DNA from: Actinoplanes utahensis
GTDB lineage: Bacteria > Actinomycetota > Actinomycetes > Mycobacteriales > Micromonosporaceae
Assembly (NCBI RefSeq): GCF_016862455.1
Contig: NZ_BOMZ01000015.1
Span: 1 to 64,000, forward strand
DNA length: 64,000 nucleotides
Reading direction: 5' to 3'
Shown here one piece after another: positions 18,782 to 25,909 of the stretch (positions are counted from its first letter, which is position 1; every line of letters begins with the position of its first letter). The notes under the pieces are model-generated. The model had not been told where the DNA came from and did no database searches. It saw only the letters and a program-made list of their open reading frames with translations. Made by a program: the position numbers and the translations under genes.

Positions 18782-20836
18782 TCAGCTCTTCGGTGCGGTC
18801 AGGTCGTAGAGAGTGGTGCCGCCGACGGTCTGCGGCGTGAAGTTCGCCGTCACCCACTCGGAGATCCAGGCGCTCTCGTCACTGCCGCCGTTGCCGCCGC
18901 CGCGCGCGAACCCGCCGCCGCCGATGAAGTAGTGGATCTCTCCGTCCGCGACGTACTGCTGGAACCGCGCCAGCGTCGGTGACGGGTCGGTGCCGTTGAA
19001 GCCGCCGACCGCCATCACCGGCTGCTCGGTGGCGAGCTGGTAGCCGGACGCGCTCTGCGACCCGATCGCCGCGGCCGCCCAGGTGTACCGGTCGGCGTCG
19101 CGTTCGAGCAGCGCCTTCACCTCCTCGCTGACCCGGGCGGCATCGAGCAGCCCGCCCATGCCGCCGCCGCGGGCGCCTCGCCCGTCCTGTCCACCTTGTC
19201 CGAAGCGCTGGCCGCCGTCTCGGGGACCGCCGGCCGGCGGGACGCCGTCTTGTGGGCGGGCGCCGCCACCGGGGAAGCCGCCCCCGTTCGGCCCGCCCCG
19301 GCCGCCGCCCGGCATCGCGCCCCGGCCGCCGGCCACTGCCGGGCCAGCTGACGGGATCGATCCGGTGTGCGGCTCGGATGCCGTCTGCACGGCGTAGGCC
19401 GCGGGTCCTGCGAGGCCCGCGACCACCGCGACGATCCCGGCGACCAGAGCCGGCCGCGCCGGCAGGCGCACCGACAGCGCCAGCGCGACCGCCGCCGCCA
19501 GGCCCACGATCAGCACCGGCAACCGCAGCCACGGCAGGAAGTCGGCGCTGCGGCCGAGCAACGTGTACGACCACCAGGCGGTCACCGCGGCCGCCACGGC
19601 CAGGGTGAGCGCCGCGACCAGGTTGTCCCGCCGTTTCCACAGCAGCCCGGCACCCATCCCGACGACCGCGCCGATCGCCGGCGCCAGAGCCACCGTGTAG
19701 TACGCGTGGAAGATCCCCTGCATGAAGCTGAAGATCAGCCCGGTGGTCAGCAGCCACCCGCCCCAGATGATCAGTGCGGCCCGCCGTGCATCGGTCCGTG
19801 CCCGCCGGGCGGTGACGACCAGGCCGGCGACCAGCAGGATCAGCGCGGCCGGAAGCAGCCAGGAGACCTGGCCGCCCTGCTCGCTGTCGAACATCCGGGT
19901 CCAGCCGATCGCGCCCCAGCGGCTCGCGGCGTTGCCGACGCTGCCGGTCTCCTCGCCGTTGAGCCGGCCCAGACCGTTGTAGCCGAGGGTGAGTTCGAGC
20001 AGGCTGTTGTTCTGCGAGCCGCCGATGTAGGGCCGGGCCGACGCGGGCACCAGGTCGACGATCGCGATGTACCACCCGGCGGACGCGATCATCGCGGCCA
20101 GCGCCAGCAGCAGCTGCACGATCCGCTTGCCGATCCTCGGCGGGCCGGCGACCAGGTACGCCAGGCCGAACGCCGGCACCACCAGCAGCGCCTGCAACTG
20201 CTTGGCCAGGAAGGCGAACCCGACCAGCACACCGGTCAGCACGATCCACTTCGTGGCGCCGGTCTCGACGGCGCGCACCGTCGTGTACGCGCCGGCGACC
20301 ATCGACAGCACCAGCAACGCGTCCGGGTTGTTGAACCGGAACATCAGCACGGCGACCGGGGTCAGCGCCGAGACCAGCCCGGCGATCAGGCCGGCGGCCG
20401 GGCCGAAACCGCGGCGCACGGTGGCGTAGAGCAGACCGGTGGTGGCGACGCCGAGCAGCGCCTGCGGGGCCAGGATGCTCCACGAGCTCAGCCCGAACAC
20501 CCGCACCGACAGTGCCATGATCCAGAGCGCGGCGGGGGTCTTGTCGACGGTGATCGAGTTCGCCGCGTCCGACGAGCCGAAGAAGAACGCCTTCCAGCTC
20601 TCCGAACCGGCCTGTACCGCGGCCGAGTAGAACGCGTTGGCCCAACCGGACGCGCCGAGACCCCACAGATAGAGGACCGCGGTCAGCAGCAGCAGAGCGT
20701 AGAGGGAGGGCCGGATCCAGGCGGCGTCCGAGCGTCCGAACAGGACCTTGGCCCAGCCGGACCGATCCCGGGACGGTTCAGACGGCGGTGGGGCGTCGGC
20801 AGGCACGTCCATTGCCACCGGCGACAGCGAGGTCAT
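18782..20836 (-). CDS. Membrane glycosyltransferase family 39 (ArnT/PMT-like)
   Basis: The 684-residue protein has at least ten hydrophobic helices and belongs to the GT39/ArnT superfamily, which transfers sugars from polyprenyl-phosphate donors on the outer face of the membrane. Family signs are WANAFYSAAVQAGSESWKAFFFGSSDAANSITVDKTPAALW in the first extracellular loop and the FRFNNPDALLVL block. After the last helix comes a glycine-rich linker (about 495-565: GGGRGG, GGGFPGGG and similar) leading to an extracytoplasmic domain of about 120 residues (VKALLERDADRYTWAAAAIGS, GGFNGTDPSPTLARFQQYV), typical of actinobacterial members. The acceptor is unknown; cell-wall polymer or protein mannosylation are possibilities. 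Confidence 0.88.
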   Translation of the reverse strand: MTSLSPVAMDVPADAPPPSEPSRDRSGWAKVLFGRSDAAWIRPSLYALLLLTAVLYLWGLGASGWANAFYSAAVQAGSESWKAFFFGSSDAANSITVDKTPAALWIMALSVRVFGLSSWSILAPQALLGVATTGLLYATVRRGFGPAAGLIAGLVSALTPVAVLMFRFNNPDALLVLSMVAGAYTTVRAVETGATKWIVLTGVLVGFAFLAKQLQALLVVPAFGLAYLVAGPPRIGKRIVQLLLALAAMIASAGWYIAIVDLVPASARPYIGGSQNNSLLELTLGYNGLGRLNGEETGSVGNAASRWGAIGWTRMFDSEQGGQVSWLLPAALILLVAGLVVTARRARTDARRAALIIWGGWLLTTGLIFSFMQGIFHAYYTVALAPAIGAVVGMGAGLLWKRRDNLVAALTLAVAAAVTAWWSYTLLGRSADFLPWLRLPVLIVGLAAAVALALSVRLPARPALVAGIVAVVAGLAGPAAYAVQTASEPHTGSIPSAGPAVAGGRGAMPGGGRGGPNGGGFPGGGARPQDGVPPAGGPRDGGQRFGQGGQDGRGARGGGMGGLLDAARVSEEVKALLERDADRYTWAAAAIGSQSASGYQLATEQPVMAVGGFNGTDPSPTLARFQQYVADGEIHYFIGGGGFARGGGNGGSDESAWISEWVTANFTPQTVGGTTLYDLTAPKS

Positions 20837-20937
20837 CGAGATTCTCCCAGGGAACTGGCGGACTCGTACCCGATGAAGAATCGATCGACGTGCTGTCGCG
20901 CCCTTGTGCCCCGACTGTGCGATCCCTGAGAGTTCGC

Positions 20938-20976
20938 GTGTTGATTTCGGGCGCGCAGAGCGCCCGAAATCAACAC
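20938..20976 (-). terminator. Long hairpin terminator after the DAHP synthase gene
   Basis: A perfect 17-bp stem (arms starting GTGTTGATTTCGGG) with a 5-base loop lies 10 bases after the stop codon. It shares its outer arm sequence with the terminator at 18734-18772. Confidence 0.8.
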
Positions 20977-20986
20977 ACCTCCGGGA

Positions 20987-22051
20987 TCAGAGCGCGCGGC
21001 GCTTCGCCGACGCGGTGGCCAGCCGCTCCAGCACGCTCACCGTGGCGTCCCAGCCCATGCAGGCGTCGGTGACCGACTTGCCGTAGGTGAGCTCGCCGCC
21101 CAGGTCCTGCCGGCCCGGCTCCAGGAAGCTCTCCAGCATCACGCCGCTGATCGCCCGCTGACCGGACTCCATCTGCTGCGCGATGTCCTCGGCCACGATC
21201 GGCTGCCGGTTGTGGTCCTTGTTGCTGTTGCCGTGCGAGCAGTCGATCACCAGACGTTCCGGCAGACCGGCCTTGCGCAGCAGCGCCAGCGACGACTCCA
21301 CGTCCTCGGCGCTGTAGTTCGGCTTGCCGCCGCCACCGCGCAGCACCAGGTGACAGTCCGGGTTGCCGGCGGTGTGCAGGATCGCCGGGGTGCCCGAGTA
21401 GTCGATGCCGGGGAACACGTGCTTCGCCTCGGCGGCCTGGATCGCGTCGACGGCGGTGGAGACGCTGCCGTCGGGGCGGTTCTTCATGCCGATCGGCATC
21501 GACAGGCCGGACGAGAGCTGGCGGTGAACCTGCGACTCGACGGTCCGGGCGCCGATCGCGCCCCAGGCCACGGTGTCGGCGATGTACTGCGGGGTGATCG
21601 GGTCGAGGAACTCCACGGCCACCGGCAGGCCCCGCGCGACGACCTCGAGCAGCAGCTTGCGGGCGATCCGCAGGCCGGCGCCGACGTCACCCGAGCCGTC
21701 CAGGGCCGGGTCCATGATCAGGCCCTTCCAGCCGACCGTGGAACGCGGCTTCTCGAAGTACACCCGCATCACGATCAGCAGGTCCTCGCTGAGCCGCTCG
21801 GCCTCGACCTTCAGCCGGTCCGCGTACTCGCCGGCGGCCTCCGGATCGTGCACCGAACACGGGCCGACAACCACGATCAGGCGCTGATCTCGGCCATTGA
21901 GAACGTCTTCGACCTGCTTACGGCCGGCCAGCACGGTGTCGTGCAACTCGGACGTCAGCGGCAGCTCGTGGTGCAGAAGCGCCGGGCTCATCAGCGGGAC
22001 GACCTTCTCGATCCGCTGGTCACGGACGCGCTGCACCTCTGGGGCGGTCAT
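20987..22051 (-). CDS. aroG: 3-deoxy-7-phosphoheptulonate (DAHP) synthase, type I (AroG-like)
   Basis: This 354-residue enzyme condenses phosphoenolpyruvate with erythrose 4-phosphate, the first step of the shikimate pathway. It is the type I alpha (AroFGH) form: LIVVVGPCSVHDP, RVYFEKPRSTVGWKGLIMDP, PIGMKNRPDGS, HLVLRGGGGKPNY (PEP and metal binding) and DCSHGNSNKDH are all intact, and the length is normal. ATG 22051 follows AAGGAGAG. Upstream lies an apparent leader peptide rich in aromatic residues and a strong terminator, so expression is probably attenuated by charged aromatic tRNAs. The gene follows a two-component system on the same strand but is separated by this leader. Confidence 0.93.
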   Translation of the reverse strand: MTAPEVQRVRDQRIEKVVPLMSPALLHHELPLTSELHDTVLAGRKQVEDVLNGRDQRLIVVVGPCSVHDPEAAGEYADRLKVEAERLSEDLLIVMRVYFEKPRSTVGWKGLIMDPALDGSGDVGAGLRIARKLLLEVVARGLPVAVEFLDPITPQYIADTVAWGAIGARTVESQVHRQLSSGLSMPIGMKNRPDGSVSTAVDAIQAAEAKHVFPGIDYSGTPAILHTAGNPDCHLVLRGGGGKPNYSAEDVESSLALLRKAGLPERLVIDCSHGNSNKDHNRQPIVAEDIAQQMESGQRAISGVMLESFLEPGRQDLGGELTYGKSVTDACMGWDATVSVLERLATASAKRRAL

Positions 22052-22100
22052 GGTGATCTCTCTCCTTCGACCGGCCCTGGTCAGAGCCGGTTTGCTCGGG

Positions 22101-22134
22101 GCAAACAAAAAGGCAGCGACATCGTCGCTGCCTT
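22101..22134 (-). terminator. Attenuator terminator in the DAHP synthase leader
   Basis: On the minus strand an 11-bp stem (AAGGCAGCGAC, 3-base loop GAT, exact complement) is followed by TTTTTGTTTG, a textbook rho-independent terminator, but it lies 50 bases upstream of the DAHP synthase start. Flanking segments CAGAGCCGG and CCGGCTCTG are complementary to each other, and the leader peptide region has a further CCGGCTC, so alternative folds that affect the terminator are possible. Confidence 0.85.
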
Positions 22135-22159
22135 CGCCGGCTCTGGCTGGTGCCTCAGG

Positions 22160-22231
22160 TCATGCGGTCATGGCCGAGGCACCGGCGTGAGCCGGCCTCG
22201 TAAACCAATAAAACGACCACGTGCGAGACAT
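22160..22231 (-). CDS. Aromatic leader peptide for DAHP synthase (23 aa)
   Basis: A 23-codon ORF starts at ATG 22231 and ends at TGA 22162-22160. Its first ten residues are MSRTWSFYWF, with two Trp, two Phe and one Tyr in six positions, an arrangement very unlikely by chance in a GC-rich genome (it needs TGG, TTT and TAT codons). It ends just before a terminator in the leader of the DAHP synthase gene. The inferred role is ribosome-mediated attenuation: stalling at scarce aromatic codons would favour an antiterminator. No Shine-Dalgarno is present; a TATGCT box 7 bases before the ATG suggests a leaderless transcript. Confidence 0.75.
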   Translation of the reverse strand: MSRTWSFYWFTRPAHAGASAMTA

Positions 22232-22250
22232 GCCAGTGAGCATAGCCGGG

Positions 22251-23849
22251 TCACCGGACCGGATGCAGCATCCGCGACCCCTGTTCAGCTGATGGGACGA
22301 CAGGGGGTGGGCCGAGCGGCAGCATCACGGTGAAGACGGTCTGGCCCGGACGGCTCTGCACGCCGACCTTGCCGCCGTGCGAGGTGACCACGGCGTGCAC
22401 GATCGACAGACCCAGCCCGGTGCTGCCCGCGGCCCGCGAGCGCGAACCGTCGCCACGGGTGAACCGCTCGAAGATCCGCCCGACCAGATCCGGCTGGATA
22501 CCCGGGCCGTCGTCGATCACCTGGATCACCGCCGCGTTCGGCACCGCGCCGATCTTGACGGTCACCGTCGAACCTTCCGGCGTGTGCGTACGGGCGTTGG
22601 CCAGCAGATTCGCCACCACCTGATGCAGCCGGGCGCCGTCGCCGAGCACCGTGACCGGCTCGTCCGGCAGATCCAGCTGCCAGTAGTGACGCGGCCCGGC
22701 GGCGTGCGCGTCACTTGTCGCGTCGACGGCCAGCATGGTCAGGTCCACCGGGTCCTGGGCCAGCGGACGGCCGGCGTCCAGACGGGCCAGCAGCAGCAGA
22801 TCCTCGACCAGCGCGGTCATCCGCTTCGCCTCGGACTCGACCCGGTTCAGCATGTGCGAGATCTCGTCCGGCAGCACCTGCCGGCTGCGGCGGCTCAACT
22901 CGGCGTAACCGCGGATCGCGGCGAGCGGAGTGCGCAGCTCGTGGCTGGCGTCCGCGACGAACTGACGCACCTGCATCTCGGAGGCGTGCCGCGCCTCCAG
23001 AGCGTTGCCGACGTGGTCGAGCATCCGGTTCAGGGCGGCGCCGACCTGGCCGACCTCGGTGCGCGGGTCGGTGTCCTCTTCGGGCACTCGCTGCGCGAGG
23101 CGCACCTCACCGGCGTCCAGCTTCAGTTCGGCGACCCGCGATGCGGTGGCCGCGACACGATCGAGAGGCTCGAGGGTACGGCGGACGATGAGCGCCCCAC
23201 CCCATCCCGCGATCAGCAGCGACCCGAGGATCACGCACCCGGTGAACCCGGCGACCGTGAGCAGGGTTGTGTTGACCTGCTCCATGGAGACACCGACGTA
23301 GTAGGTGCCTCCATTCTTTTGGACGGCCAGGGTCATCCGGTACTCGGGATGGTCGCCCCCGAGGTCCACGTCGGCGTTGGCGCCGTTGGTCGGGACTTCC
23401 TCGATGACCGTGGCGATCTCGGCGTCGCTGAGCGCGACGTAGACGTCGGTGCCCTGGACCTCGGAGAACTCGATCCGGCCGCCGGTGAACGTGCCGTCGG
23501 CCTGCTGCTGCAGCACGATCGCTTCGCCGGGTAGCCGGGGTGGGTCACCGCCGTACCTGTCGGTGAATGGTCCTTGGCCGGGCTCCTGCGAGCCGGACGA
23601 GGCCGGTCGTCTGGAGCCGCCGTCGGGTTGGGAGACGAAGAATCCCACGCGCTTGGCGGCGTCCGCCAGCTCGATGTCGAGTTGCTTGTGCAGGGACCGG
23701 TAGAGGTAGACCTCAGCGGTGCTGCCGACCACCAGGCCCAGCACGGACAGCAGGGCGATCATGATGGCGACCAGCCGGGTGCGCAGGGACCAGCCCGCAG
23801 GGCTGTACCAGCGGGCCGGCCGGCGGATGGAAGTGGCGGCAGCGCTCAT
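22251..23849 (-). CDS. OmpR-system sensor histidine kinase
   Basis: The 532-residue kinase has a first transmembrane helix (about 26-47), a periplasmic sensor region of about 170 residues, a second helix (about 206-228), a HAMP domain (RRTLEPLDRVAATASRV), a HisKA domain with phospho-acceptor in FVADASHELRTPLAAIRGYAE (His about 303) and an HATPase with NLLANARTHTPEG (N box), DDGPGIQ (G1) and GSTGLGLSIV (G2). The ATG lies 2 bases after the stop of the response regulator gene, so the two are co-translated. The signal is unknown; the arrangement resembles mycobacterial TrcS/PhoR-type sensors. Confidence 0.93.
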   Translation of the reverse strand: MSAAATSIRRPARWYSPAGWSLRTRLVAIMIALLSVLGLVVGSTAEVYLYRSLHKQLDIELADAAKRVGFFVSQPDGGSRRPASSGSQEPGQGPFTDRYGGDPPRLPGEAIVLQQQADGTFTGGRIEFSEVQGTDVYVALSDAEIATVIEEVPTNGANADVDLGGDHPEYRMTLAVQKNGGTYYVGVSMEQVNTTLLTVAGFTGCVILGSLLIAGWGGALIVRRTLEPLDRVAATASRVAELKLDAGEVRLAQRVPEEDTDPRTEVGQVGAALNRMLDHVGNALEARHASEMQVRQFVADASHELRTPLAAIRGYAELSRRSRQVLPDEISHMLNRVESEAKRMTALVEDLLLLARLDAGRPLAQDPVDLTMLAVDATSDAHAAGPRHYWQLDLPDEPVTVLGDGARLHQVVANLLANARTHTPEGSTVTVKIGAVPNAAVIQVIDDGPGIQPDLVGRIFERFTRGDGSRSRAAGSTGLGLSIVHAVVTSHGGKVGVQSRPGQTVFTVMLPLGPPPVVPSAEQGSRMLHPVR

Positions 23850-23851
23850 GA

Positions 23852-24583
23852 TCAGTCGGCCGGCTTGAGGACGTAACCGGCGCCGCGCATGGTGTGGATC
23901 ATCGGCGCACGGCCGGCGTCGATCTTCTTGCGCAGGTACGAGATGTAGAGCTCGACCACGTTCGCCTGCCCGCCGAAGTCGTAGTTCCAGACCCGGTCCA
24001 GGATCTGCGGCTTGCTCAGCACCCGGCGCGGGTTGCGCATCAGGTAGCGCAGCAGTTCGAACTCGGTGGCGGTCAGCGTGATCAGGTCCCCGCCGCGCCG
24101 GACCTCGTGCGAGTCCTCGTCGAGGGTCAGGTCGCCGACGACCAGCTGCGACTCGGTGCGCATCGGCGCGTGTCCCATCCGCCGCATCAGCCCGCGCAGC
24201 CGGGCCACCACTTCTTCCAGGCTGAACGGCTTGGTCACGTAGTCGTCGCCGCCCGCGGTGAGCCCGGTGATCCGGTCCTCCACCGAGTCCTTGGCGGTGA
24301 GGAACAGCACCGGCACCTCGGGAGTCTCGCCGCGCAGCCGGCGCAGCACCTCGAGCCCGTCGATGTCGGGGAGCATCATGTCGAGGACGACGGCGTCCGG
24401 GCGGAAGTCGCGGGCGGTGCGCACGGCGGTCATGCCGTCCCCGGCGCTGCGCACGTCCCAGCCCTCGTACCGCAGCGCCATCGAGAGGAGCTCGGCCAGG
24501 GTCGGTTCGTCGTCGACCACGAGCACCCGGACCGGGGTCCCGTCGGGCCGGCGGAGTTCGGTGCTGGGTTCTGCGTTCGCCAT
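23852..24583 (-). CDS. OmpR/PhoB-family response regulator
   Basis: The 243-residue regulator has a receiver domain (about 18-130) with acidic pair D24/D25, phosphorylatable D68 (VVLDMMLPD), T96 and K118 (VTKPF), and a winged-helix DNA-binding domain (about 150-240) with LTATEFELLRYLMRNPRRVLSK and VELYISYLRKKID, similar to mycobacterial PhoP/TrcR. ATG 24583 is preferred because AAGGG lies 7 bases upstream; ATG 24589 overlaps that site. It is the first gene of the operon with the sensor kinase 2 bases downstream. Confidence 0.93.
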   Translation of the reverse strand: MANAEPSTELRRPDGTPVRVLVVDDEPTLAELLSMALRYEGWDVRSAGDGMTAVRTARDFRPDAVVLDMMLPDIDGLEVLRRLRGETPEVPVLFLTAKDSVEDRITGLTAGGDDYVTKPFSLEEVVARLRGLMRRMGHAPMRTESQLVVGDLTLDEDSHEVRRGGDLITLTATEFELLRYLMRNPRRVLSKPQILDRVWNYDFGGQANVVELYISYLRKKIDAGRAPMIHTMRGAGYVLKPAD

Positions 24584-24799
24584 CGTCATGCCCTTACTGT
24601 GTTGCGCCACGCTCGGTGCCCGCTTTCCGTCTGCTGTGCGCCGCCTGTGTGTCCGGTACAGCAAGATCGCGGGGGCGGGACAGGCGGAACACCTGCCGCT
24701 GCTCGAGGCTTTGTTCGGCACGGTGGTCGTCGTGCATGAGGATCCTGGCGAGCGGAGTGGCAAAGCGAAACAAAGCCCCAGAAATCCCATACTGGGCAA

Positions 24800-25021
24800 A
24801 TGCGGCGACTCGCGGCGGTGTTCTCCGTCCTGGTCCTTCTCCTGTTCCCGCTGGCCCCGTCGGCCAAGGCGGAGCCGGCCGAGCCGCGCCGCCCGGAGGC
24901 CACCGAGTCCGTCCCGGACCTCTCCGAACTCCCCGGCGGCGGACTGAGCCCGATGCTGCTCGCCGCCATCGGCGGGTACCTGCTCACCGGCGGATTGGCG
25001 TTGCTGCTCCTCAAGCGGTGA
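24800..25021 (+). CDS. Small exported membrane protein
   Basis: This 73-residue protein has a signal peptide (MRRLAAVFSVLVLLLFPLAP, cleavage near AKA-E), a 25-residue acidic/proline-rich spacer and one C-terminal transmembrane helix (LLAAIGGYLLTGGLALLLL) ending in KR, so it is predicted to be a short extracytoplasmic stub anchored in the membrane. There is no LPXTG motif. A CATACT box 6 bases before the ATG suggests a leaderless transcript. It is divergent from the two-component operon and could be one of its targets, which is inference only. Confidence 0.65.
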   Translation: MRRLAAVFSVLVLLLFPLAPSAKAEPAEPRRPEATESVPDLSELPGGGLSPMLLAAIGGYLLTGGLALLLLKR

Positions 25022-25176
25022 CCCCCGGCCGGGCGTCAGGGCTGTCTCGGCGCCGCTGAGACGGCAGCCAGAGCCGGCGGGTTGTTGACGACCTCTTATC
25101 ACGGGAACACTCGAAGTCCGGACGATGTTGTGCAAGCGTTGGTCAAAGTCGCGGCGCGAGCGTGAGGAGTTTGCAC

Positions 25177-25548
25177 GTGAATCTTCTCGAGGACTACCGC
25201 AGGGCCACATTCTTCTTCGAGTCCGGCGACCCGCTCGGCGCCGCCAAGCTGCTGGAGCCGATAGTCGAGGCCGAGCCGCACAACACCGCGGTCCGGCTGC
25301 TGCTGGCCCGGGCCTATTTCAACTCGGCTCAGCTCAACGGTGCGGAGACCCAGCTCAGGGTGCTGGTCGACCATGATCCGTCGGATCATTACGCGCATCA
25401 CGTGCTCGGCCGGACCCTGGAGCGGGCCGGCCGTTTCCGTGAGGCGCTGCCGCATCTGCGGCTGGCCGCCGCGATGAAGACGCAGACCGACTACCAGGAG
25501 GCGTTGCGGCGGGTCGAGACGTGGCTCGGCAAGTCGAGCGCGGCGTAA
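25177..25548 (+). CDS. Tetratricopeptide-repeat protein
   Basis: The 123-residue cytoplasmic protein consists of about three TPR helix-turn-helix units (YRRATFFFESGDPLGAAKLLEPIVEAEPHN, AVRLLLARAYFNSAQLNGAETQL, AHHVLGRTLERAGRFREALPHL). GTG 25177 is chosen because AGGAG lies 7 bases upstream. TPRs mediate protein contacts; the partner is unknown. The Smr-domain gene starts 10 bases downstream, suggesting one transcript. Confidence 0.85.
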   Translation: MNLLEDYRRATFFFESGDPLGAAKLLEPIVEAEPHNTAVRLLLARAYFNSAQLNGAETQLRVLVDHDPSDHYAHHVLGRTLERAGRFREALPHLRLAAAMKTQTDYQEALRRVETWLGKSSAA

Positions 25549-25558
25549 GGTCGCGGTC

Positions 25559-25843
25559 GTGAAGCTGAAGCTGGACCTGCACGACATCTTCAACAAGGGT
25601 CACGAGATCGACCGCGCCCTCCGGGGGATCATCGACGAGGCGATCCAGAAGAAGGCATCCTCCGTCGAGATCATCCCGGGCAAGGGCAGCGGAGCCCTGA
25701 AGAAGAAGGTCATCCGCTTCCTCGATCAGAAAGAGATCAAGCAGCTCTACCACCGGGTGGAGAAGGACGGCGACAACTGGGGCCGTCTCTTCGTGCACTT
25801 CCGCCACGACGTGTCGACCGGTCGCCGGGGCCGGGGTCGCTGA
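25559..25843 (+). CDS. Stand-alone Smr domain protein
   Basis: This 94-residue protein is a complete Smr (small MutS-related) domain: the N-terminal LDLHD motif and the conserved IIPGKGSGALKKKV loop (GxGxG) are present, with an Arg-rich tail. Smr domains occur at the C-terminus of MutS2 and alone, and have DNA-nicking or RNA-cleaving (ribosome rescue) activities. The GTG start lies 10 bases after the TPR gene stop. Confidence 0.88.
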   Translation: MKLKLDLHDIFNKGHEIDRALRGIIDEAIQKKASSVEIIPGKGSGALKKKVIRFLDQKEIKQLYHRVEKDGDNWGRLFVHFRHDVSTGRRGRGR

Positions 25844-25909
25844 CGCTTCCCCTGGCCTCCGGCGGCCGGGCGGGCACCTTTCGGAGACGGCCGCGCGTAC
25901 GGCGTACTT

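Noticed and set aside
19367..20929. A 520-codon plus-strand frame opposite the GT39 gene
   Set aside because: Gln/Arg/Asp-rich shadow of a membrane protein gene.
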